This document shows positions 55,850-64,000 of a stretch of 64,000 nucleotides of DNA, piece by piece. Source of the DNA: Pseudofabraea citricarpa (taxonomy: Eukaryota; Ascomycota; Leotiomycetes; Helotiales; Dermateaceae); the NCBI GenBank assembly GCA_029641185.1, contig JAPWGK010000002.1, positions 2,356,001 through 2,420,000 of the forward strand. Reading direction: 5' to 3'. Each line of letters begins with the position of its first letter. Position 1 is the stretch's first letter. The translations under genes and the position numbers were made by a program. Below the pieces are notes generated by a model. That model saw nothing but the letters and a program-made list of their open reading frames with translations, was not told the origin of the DNA and ran no database searches.

Positions 55850-58545
55850 GGCACTGCCCGATAAAACTGTAAGACGGATTAACAACAATTGCTTTGGAGC
55901 GGGACGGGCTGCTCAACTGGACATAATATGAATCACTCGTACTGGATTTTCTTTCAGATATACTCTCACATATACAACCTTTGCGCCAGGTTATATATTT
56001 TTCACTAATCTCAATCAGACGCCATGGCATTCCCCACTCGCACTGTGTTCGTAGGATCTCTTCGAATTACATTCTCCCAAAGGTTCATCCAAGTGGTGGT
56101 TCAGCTCGCGATTCTCCGACAGAATCGTGCCGCATCCGCAAGAAACTGATAACAATACTTTGAGGCTATCGGGAGAACCGTGACACAAGATGCCAAAGGC
56201 GCGCGCGCGGTGTTGTAAGGCGATGGGAGGCGACGGCAGGGCGACGGCGCACACAGCATAATCCCTCCCATGAGCCGACATGTTGGTAGATATGGCCGAA
56301 TTCCGGACGTCTTCAGGATGGAAAAGAATGGGCCTTGTGGGGTGCAGAGAAAATCTGCGCCGCCCATGTTCGAAGATGTGATTTGTGCCTGAGGCAAGAG
56401 TCACCCTTGCCGAGGTCGATGCTGCGCTGCGCTGCTAAGCGACCTCGAGCGAAGAAATATCTGCTCCCCACGTTTCTTCTGCTGACAGGCAAAATTCATA
56501 CGAACCGAAGCCAAGATGATTGTGAGAAATCCCATCATGTAAATTTAGCCGCTGCCGTCTAAGAGGTCGCATTTTCTTATCTTTCCCATCTGGATTCTGG
56601 AGTGAGAACTCTTATCAGCTGGGGACCTGGAGTCTGGAGAATCCTCATCATGGTTTCTCCATATACCCACCCACCATTCAAGCATGTTCATTTTCTATAG
56701 CTACCTATTTCCACATCTCCGCTATACGTCGTTGGGATCGTATTTTCATTTGTTTCTTTACCATCATGCCTCGATGGAAGAGTGATATCTCGGGTGAGGT
56801 ACCTATGCTTCGGTAGAATAACAAAAATGATTTATTGCTGACTCGAAGTCGCAATACAATGTTTACCGGCTCTTTTCTAAGGACACAAAGTATTAGCTTA
56901 GCTTTCAGTCTTCTGTCTAATATATCAATCGCCCCATTTTTTCTTGGCTTACTCATTTCACTCGAGAAGTGTCCTTTGAACTGTGAGCTGGGAAATATGA
57001 TCGAAATACTCCACTCCTATAACATGGCAGTAAAATGGCTACGATATCTGAACGATGATAATGAGGTTATGAAGCTTAGTATACCATTGGATCGGTCAAG
57101 TCTTGGAACCGCATATCTTCTTTACTGAATTCAACATCATCAGTTTTGCGGGTGACTCGTGCCGACTCGTGCTAGATGAATCAAATACATCTATCCCATA
57201 GGCTTTGTGAAATAGTCTTTACTTCCCTGATTGTTGTTACACTTACCTTGATAGAAAGCTCTATATGAGGCCTAAGCAGGCTTCTCATCTTAAGGTGTAT
57301 GAGTTTTATAATATAGATGGAGAAGTCTTCCACAGTATTTCAAAGAGTTAGTTGTCTTACCGTTCAGTTCAGGGGTGGAATAATATTCGTTGATTCGCTA
57401 AGTTCCTTTCAACAGCGGTTGAAAAGACAACGTAGTCTAGCGACAGAATATACATAACCTGATAGTTCCACTCACTATTTTCGCATAAATAATATCGCGA
57501 AAGTAAGAAAGTATAAGCACCAAATGGTGATAACGATAGAACATGGATTGGCAACAGAAAGCAGGCTGAAAATAGCATGATAATCACAATTCTACCTGGG
57601 CGGAAGCGAATTCTCCTAAAACCCGTCGCTTATCTTTCCCTCCCTGTGGAAAATAAAGAAGGGAATACTGCGGCAGCTCCTTTGGTAGCGAACCATAGAC
57701 GTTGATTTACAACCGTAGTCTTGGTGGCGGTTGATAGATGCCCCCCGATGGAGACTTGAGGCCTATTAAATAGTCGAGGGAGATCAAAAAAGCATCGAGC
57801 TTTAGGAAAGTTAGGAGTTGTGAAATAATATAGATAGATGAAGTGGAATGTAAGGGGAGGAAGACTAAGAATAAGAAGACAAATAGCTGCCAAGGAGCCT
57901 GATGATGTTGTACGAACACGAGTCAAGTACCAATACGAAATACGAGCAAAGTGCCGATACGAGCAAAAAGTACCGATACGAGAAGAGCACTCTTCCATAT
58001 GGGATGGAGAGTGACGTATGCAAAGCATATGACTTACAGGAGGTGAAGAAGAAGAAGAAGAATCGTATCAGTGATCCCGAATTGCAAATAACATAATGCA
58101 TTCAAACAATGGCCTTTGTTCTGTTCCATTCGCTATCTGATTACTGCCCTACAGCTATTCAATCTGTTTCTATCTGTTGTCTATGTAAGTAGATATAGCT
58201 ATAAAGAGCAGCAAGACAGCCTCTCAGAGGAGGTTGCTAGTCATGCCTGAGGATTGAAGTGTTATGCCAACTTAGAAATGTGATGAGGTGTGCTTCGGCA
58301 ACTGTAGATCAATCCGACATGGCCATCTTCTATGCAGGGCCGACTCCGATGTATGATACAATTAACCAATCAGACAATCAATCACAGAACCCTACAGTTT
58401 CATAACTTTTGCCGTGACCTCCGTTCTTGAACATAACTCGGCAATAGGATATCTAGGCTTCCGGAAAGAGCTCTCTAACAACTATTAATGAGTATTAAAG
58501 TGACTTCACATCTTGAATTGCTTACACACAAAAATCACGATCAAG
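55850..58545. other. Long intergenic region upstream of DUR1,2 and P450
   Basis: About 2.7 kb between divergent genes. No gene supported; all frames are short and unlike known families. Includes short CGATACGAG repeats at about 57955-57985. CTTATC sites at 56576-56581 and 56611-56616 read GATAAG on the DUR1,2 strand. A pyrimidine tract plus CTTACAG just before the DUR1,2 ATG may be a leader-intron acceptor. Confidence 0.45.
56576..56616 (-). promoter_or_regulatory. Pair of GATAAG sites upstream of DUR1,2
   Basis: Two CTTATC hexamers 35 bp apart (56576-56581, 56611-56616), about 730-770 bp upstream of the start codon. Paired GATA sites are typical binding arrangements for fungal nitrogen regulators, and urea catabolism is normally under such control. 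Weak, position-based inference. Confidence 0.3.
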
Positions 58546-60353
58546 ATGCCATTCACACTTCTCTCATACTTGGTAATCTGTACCGCCACTGTAAGCTAAT
58601 ATTATCTATCACTTGATTTTTCTAGACGTCACTAATACTGTCAAGCTGGTCATTTATGCTATTGGCAAATGTATCTACAACTTGTGTTTTCATCCGCTAG
58701 CGAAGTTTCCAGGTCCAAAATTTGCAGCAATCTCGAACACATGGTATGCTTTACATTGGTATGAATCTTCCTGGGCAATATCGGCTAGCACCAGCTTACA
58801 AGATGCAGGATTAGTGGCAGATGGCCGTATGATATCGACGAACTACACAAAAGATACGGTAACACTCGAAACGCGTTTTATCCAAGGGTCCTTGATGTAA
58901 CTTACTTAAATTAGGCGATGTCGTTCGTGTCGCTCCCAACGATTTGTCCTTCGCAACACTGCAAAGCTGGCAGGATATATATGGACATGCCTTCACTGGA
59001 CACAAGACTTTCTTGAAGGGCCAGTGGTATAATAGCGGTGTGAAAACAAATGGCATTGTGTCGGAACGTGACCCTATAAAGCATCGGCAGGTTCGAAAGG
59101 ATCTTTCTCATGCATTCAGCGCTAAGGCTTTACGGGATCAAACAACAGTGGTTCTCGAATATGTAACTATGTTCGTGGATCAGCTTGACAAGCTTGGAGC
59201 TCAGGATAAGGAAACAAATATAGAAGAGGTATGGAACTGCTGCTGAGATATTTTTACATTTTTACTGACTTTAAAGTGGTACGATTGGTTGACTTTTGAC
59301 ATCATTGGAGATCTCGCATTTGGAGAGTCCTTTGGAGCTGTTGAGCAAGGTATGGCTCAAGTGCTTCCTGTTGACGAGAAAAATCTAGCTCTAATATTTT
59401 CCAATTAGGCAAAAGCCATTTTTGGGTCGACGTGATCGTCAATAGTGCCTTCTTCGGTACCCTAGCAGATGTCTTCAGGCGTCTCCCTGTCCTGAAGATC
59501 TTCGCTCCGCTGTTCATCTCAAAATCACTGGCTTTGCAGCACAAGAAGCACATGGAGCTTACACAGGACATGGTAGCAGGACGAATAAAGAAGAAAAACG
59601 ATCGTATCGACTTCTTCTCAAAAATCCTCTCCGAGAATGCCTCTGATCTCTCGTCGGATTTTCTTCTGAACCAGGCAAACACTCTGATTGTCGCCGGGTC
59701 AGAAACAACGGCCTCGGCGTTATCTGGCATGACTTACCACTTGCTTGCCAATTCAACCAAACTCGAAAGACTGACAAAGGAAGTCCGAGCGGCCTTTTCT
59801 GACTCCAGCATGATAGACAGCGACTCGACTAAGCCACTGCCGTATCTCTTCGCCGTCATTGAAGAGGGTCTACGTATGTTCCCGCCATTACCATTTGGTC
59901 TCCAGCGTGCTAGTCCGGGCGCCGTTGTCGACGGATACTTCATTCCACAAGGGGTACGATCCAAACTATTTAGACCAAGAACATTGGTGCTGATGTCTAA
60001 TCTAGATCACTGTTTCTAATGCAACTTACACCACCAACCGCAGTGAGCGCTACTTCCATGATGCAAATTCCTTCCACCCCGAACGCTGGCTTCCAGTCGG
60101 GCATCCGCTCTACGATCCGGTATTTGCAACAGACCAGAAGGAGGCCTCGAAGCCTTTCTCCATGGGACCAAGAGCTTGCTTGGGTATCAACTTAGCGTAT
60201 ATGGAGATGCGGATCATTTTGTGCAAGATCATGTGGCAATTTGATTTGGATCTATTGAACAAGGATGATATCGACTGGGAAAGAGATAACAACCTGCGTT
60301 TGTTTTGGAAGAAACCCAACTTGAGAGTTAAAATTAAGCCAGTAGTGAGATGA
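58546..60353 (+). CDS. Cytochrome P450 monooxygenase
   Basis: Membrane-anchored heme monooxygenase. Seven exons (58546-58579, 58626-58758, 58809-58858, 58915-59228, 59277-59349, 59409-59953, 60006-60353) give 498 residues, a normal P450 length. Hydrophobic N-terminal anchor, then [12 protein letters not shown]. Exons 3-4 join to [21 protein letters not shown]-helix oxygen motif AGSETTAS, ExxR in [13 protein letters not shown] in FHPERWLP and the heme loop [10 protein letters not shown] (Cys ligand) are all intact. The style resembles fungal CYPs of secondary metabolism such as trichothecene-pathway hydroxylases, but substrate is unknown and no synthase gene lies nearby in the window. Exon 1 is the weak point: it needs a GTACCG donor; the more consensus-like GTAAGC 12 bases on would break the frame. 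Confidence 0.85.
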
Positions 60354-61757
60354 TCGAGAGAACAAGCAGGAGGGATTTACACTCAAATCTCAAGAACTCA
60401 ATAGCTAAGACTATTCTCATTCGATGAAAGTGTATTGTGCATACAGCTACATTATCAGAGAGAAAGAAGTAAAAAAGCGCCTCCTAGCAAATTTCACATT
60501 CCTTCCTCGTCTCAATAATAAGTTTCTTCTTGGTGCCGTTGTTAGTGTGGTGAGGGCAACTGGCCTTTGAAAGACAGCTTCTCAATCTTGAACTTCAGGT
60601 AACATTTTTGTAACTCCAATATTTAACATAACTAATATTATGTCAAGTATAGCCTGTCTTTGTCTTCCCAAACCTCAGCCGAGATGGTGCCATCTCACTT
60701 TCGAGTGTCTAGAGTCGGGTAAATATACTGTTGCTCCAAGACAAAATTGTACTACATGCCCAAGAGACTTTTACAACATGATATTAATTTGCATGCACTT
60801 ATCCTAATTGAAACTATAGGTGCATATCTAGTTTAATTGAAATTTTGACATTATGTTTACTGAGAGATTTTGTTTTTAGCTGCGGCACTGTTTAGCATCT
60901 GCTGGATCTTTGAGGTAGCGTATGGATTTCCCCTTCCCTTTGATACTATTATAATAGTTAGATATTAGGTAAATAAGACAAGTGAGTGTAACAGAATTAT
61001 ACGTTAGGATTAGCTATGAGCAAATCCTACATGAATATAATATGGTGTCAAAAACAAGTTAAGCGATAGGGGCATCGATTTAGCGAACGCATGTGCCCAA
61101 GCCTTTTGAGGTAGGTTACCCTTTTTTATTACTTAAGATGATAATTGCAAGATCAAAGAAGGATGATTTGTTTAGTTGGGAATGGTTTGTTGGTTAGAAT
61201 CTAAAAGCGGGCATGGGTATCTAATAGAGAAGAAGAAATTGGAGTTGTAATAGCAAATTTCAATATCAAAACAAAGGGAAGACCGGGAAGCTGTTTGTGG
61301 AGATTGCCGAGTTGGAATATATTCTCGCCATTTTGTTTGTGGTTTTAAACCAGATAGCCATGCTGACATTATCTTATCTGAATTTTAACTAGTTAATAGC
61401 AGTCATTAAACATTGCTATGACTTGTATTCCTGTTGCGATTATTTCTGGGTCGCACTATTTAACTTTGATTTCTTTGTTGAAGATGGAGCGAGTCAGCCA
61501 CATGATAGTAAAGTAAAGTTTAAGAATTTACAAAGTTGGGCTAACTCAGATTTGTAACTAGTATATCATAGGTATCTAGGTGATTTGTGGAAGGAAGTTC
61601 GGAGGAGGTTTAGACATTTGTCACGAAGCGGGGAAATGTCGGTTCCATAGAGTGGTCACGTGTATGTATGGATGGATGTTGATCAATCGCGTCTTCCCTT
61701 TCACGCGTCATTACCACATCATTCATCCCACCTGCAAACGACTTGACTCTGCAAACA
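60354..61757. other. AT-rich intergenic region
   Basis: About 1.4 kb, visibly richer in A/T than the genes around it, with no supported gene. Could be degenerate repeat-derived sequence, but no element ends were found. Confidence 0.45.
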
Positions 61758-62340
61758 ATGCCTCCCAAAGCTTTCAAACCCCCGAAGCCAAAAGCTGCTG
61801 CGAAGAAGCCGACTTCTAAAGCCGCCGCGAAAAGCAAACCGGCAGGAGTTACGAAACGGAAAACTGCTGCAAAGCCAAAACCATCCAAGGCAGCTACGCC
61901 AGAAAGCCATAGCGACGGTGACGAAGACGAGGACGAAGAAGCAGACGACCCCTTTGCATCACCTAAAGAAGCGATCGAGATTGATTCGGAAGCCTCGGAA
62001 GAACAGGCAGACGAAGAAGAGGAGGAACCGCGGGCTAGCATCCCACCAGAGCTGTTGACGAGGCTGCTCCATGAGTTCTTCCAAAAGGAGGGCACACGGG
62101 TTGGTAGTGGGGCCAATGCAGCTATTGGGAAATATATCGATGTGTTTGCGCGCGAGAGTCTAGCTAGATGTGTTTGGCTGAAGGCTGACAAGGCACACAA
62201 CGAGGGAATGTTGGACAATGGATTCTGCGAGGTTGCTACTCATAAATTCAATTTGTATAGGACAGTTTCAGCTAACTGTTTATTCTTTTTAGGTTGAAGA
62301 TTTAGAGAAGCTAGCCCCTCAGCTCTTACTGGATTTTTGA
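61758..62340 (+). CDS. MHF2: CENP-X/MHF2 homologue with long disordered N terminus
   Basis: Histone-fold protein that pairs with CENP-S/MHF1 at kinetochores and with FANCM-type helicases in DNA repair. Two exons, 61758-62231 and 62293-62340, give 173 residues. The first 60 residues are Lys/Ala/Pro-rich (KPPKPKAAAKKP) like a linker-histone tail; residues 50-95 are very acidic (DEDEDEEADDPF, EEQADEEEEEP). The CENP-X fold then reads IPPELLTRLLHEFFQKEGTRV, GANAAIGKYIDVFARESLARC and ends VEDLEKLAPQLLLDF, supplied by the tiny second exon. Known CENP-X proteins are about 80 residues, so the tail is an addition. The intron donor is a weak GTTGCT; the acceptor is good. Confidence 0.88.
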
Positions 62341-64000
62341 GAAACGTTTCACCAAGCAGAACGAAAATATACCTAAGAAGACGGCATAATGGCTGCGGCT
62401 GCCTACCAAATATACCATGGAGGACCTCAATTGCACATTTTTAGGCGAGCCAAGGCGGCGAGAGAGAGGGCCTTGTTTCTAGGGGAGAACAAATGTTCTT
62501 CTGTCCCAATTCCTACAAATTCCGACCAGCAATATTTTAAGCTCGACAGCTTGCATCAAATCATCAAGCCGGCAAATTTTGCAAGTACCAGCGATGAAGA
62601 TTTGGACAGTAACTTGGATCTCGAGCTTGTCCTTTGCTTGTCCCTCCAGTGAGTTTACGACTTTTCGACACGGAGTTTGCATTAGCATGTTAACTCATCA
62701 GCACGAATTTGGGTTCCTGTCAACCACCATCTGATGCTCGATTATCCCGCCGTCTACACTGTTGTGGAACAAGTATAGAGATCATAAGGACAATCGGACT
62801 GTTCAAGTGATATGCGTGTGGACCTCGAAGGTCTTGGGAGATTTAGGCAGTGCTGAGAATAACCATGAAGGTTACCGCTGTGGCTTTCGTGGCTGACCCC
62901 TCTATCCCATGGACGCAAAGTAAATTACGTAGGAAACAGGTCAGTCGAAGTGGTGCATCATGGTGTATGTATGGGCTACATTCGAAGCTTCTACAATCGT
63001 GCTTTGTCGTGGTATCAGTCGCGCCAATCGCTTCGATAATCTGTTTGGACATCCGCTGTGAGGTGTGCGTTCTCGATATTGGTGATTGGACGTGCCGTGC
63101 TTCTCTGAGGATGATGAATGGAAGATCCACCCTCATCTAAACCTTTACCCGACTCGATGCCGTAGTTGAAAGCCATGCATACTGATACTTTTACCCCGTC
63201 AGCGTTTGCGTTTGCATGAACGACACAATTTGCACATTTTTGCTGGAAGTCTACCCAGGTGTATCCTGTGGGTTGCGAGCCCTTTATACCAGACTACATA
63301 AAGCTGCAGACACAATGAGCTACTTCACACAGACTCTGAGGGAATTTCTTGCAGATGATGCTGCTCATCAGACACTCTGAAGAGGGTTGGGACCGTTGGG
63401 TTGTGGGGGAGAGAGTTATTTGATTGGATCTCGGCCGCCAAGGGATCCTCAGCAAGGAAATCTAAATACTTTATCTTTATTCCAATTCAGCGGGTATGTC
63501 TGCCGCCATAACCCCGTTTCTGGATCTGGAAGCTTCTCATTCTTCCGTTCTGGCCGGTTGAGATTGTTGAAGTTGAGATACGGATTCGCTCTTGGGTACT
63601 CACAGTCATCTCAAATCCGTCGCAACTTCGACCTCATCCTGTCATCTGAATCACCTATACTCGCATCGTATTTACCGCTCCAGCTCAAAATAGTCTGTAC
63701 AGTACCAGGCCTGGCTGATACATCCTCAGGTTCTCAAGCAGAACTCCCAAGCCTCATCTCTGGGGTCGGATGGTACTTTGAATGTTTAATCTCGATACGA
63801 TGTTTGACATGCGACATGGCAGCGGTGTGATTCGTCCCATAGATCTGCGCAAAAGACCAAATGGCAGCCCTCGGTCCTCGACATCCGAACTTTGCAGTCT
63901 CTGCGATGTATGAATTAAAGTTTGGGCGGTTTGGTTCTGTCATCTGGTGGTTGCTTGGGAGGGTTCGAATGGAGCAGCCAGAATGGACCCTGCTGTGAAA
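62341..64000. other. Right-end intergenic region
   Basis: About 1.66 kb. Begins with the CENP-X 3' UTR. Short frames at 62389-62652, 62850-63140, 63387-63830 (+) and 63734-63943 (-) have no family, splice or composition support. No partial gene entering from the right was recognised. Confidence 0.45.

Noticed and set aside
57902..58096. Lys-rich 64-codon frame with CGATACGAG repeats
   Set aside because: Short, low complexity, no start context or homologous look; repeat explains openness.
62389..62652. 87-codon frame just after the CENP-X stop
   Set aside because: Lies in the expected 3' UTR, no recognisable domain; ATG context alone is not enough.

Overview
The window looks like a piece of a filamentous ascomycete (Pezizomycotina) chromosome. 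Protein genes are interrupted by short introns (mostly 40-90 nt) with GT..AG ends and CTAAC/CTAAT-like branch sites. Gene content (HET-C, tannase-family esterase, GH5 glucanase, cytochrome P450, nickel permease, PTS2 thiolase, TAF4, YSH1) is typical of this group. A leotiomycete is my guess from overall style, but the sequence does not prove it. I saw no rRNA, convincing tRNA, CRISPR array or intact transposon.

Left part (1-11.9 kb): about 2.7 kb without a gene, then an RBM39/CAPER-type splicing factor (-), a fatty acid 2-hydroxylase (-) divergent from a HET-C heterokaryon-incompatibility gene (+), and a single-exon BTB-like gene (-) convergent with HET-C. From 11.9 to 20.9 kb lies an accessory-looking island. 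It holds a 20-bp minisatellite, a 19-bp minisatellite, three further families of longer repeats and at least two decayed reading frames. It also holds one intact multi-exon gene (18041-19253) for an unrecognised secreted Ser/Thr/Ala-rich protein whose five coding introns are all phase 1.

Middle (20.9-38 kb): TAF4 (-) and the pre-mRNA 3'-end endonuclease YSH1/CPSF73 (+) share a 518-bp divergent promoter. They are followed by an acidic low-complexity protein behind a long intron-containing leader, glycerol kinase GUT1 (+), and an Nramp metal transporter (-). The long gaps here are rich in microsatellites.

Right part (38-64 kb): a doubtful small gene, a secreted GH5 endoglucanase (-), a tannase/feruloyl esterase gene (+) with a frameshift in exon 1, peroxisomal 3-ketoacyl-CoA thiolase (+), a NiCoT nickel permease (-) immediately followed upstream by the 1833-residue urea amidolyase DUR1,2 (-), a cytochrome P450 (+), and a CENP-X/MHF2 kinetochore and DNA-repair protein (+). 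Functional links I infer: the nickel permease beside nickel-independent urea amidolyase suggests a urea-nitrogen neighbourhood. GH5 and tannase are neighbouring secreted plant-polymer hydrolases. GUT1 and thiolase both serve lipid-carbon use but are not adjacent. Spliced models were joined by hand; every intact multi-exon CDS listed sums to a multiple of three, and the tannase gene does not.
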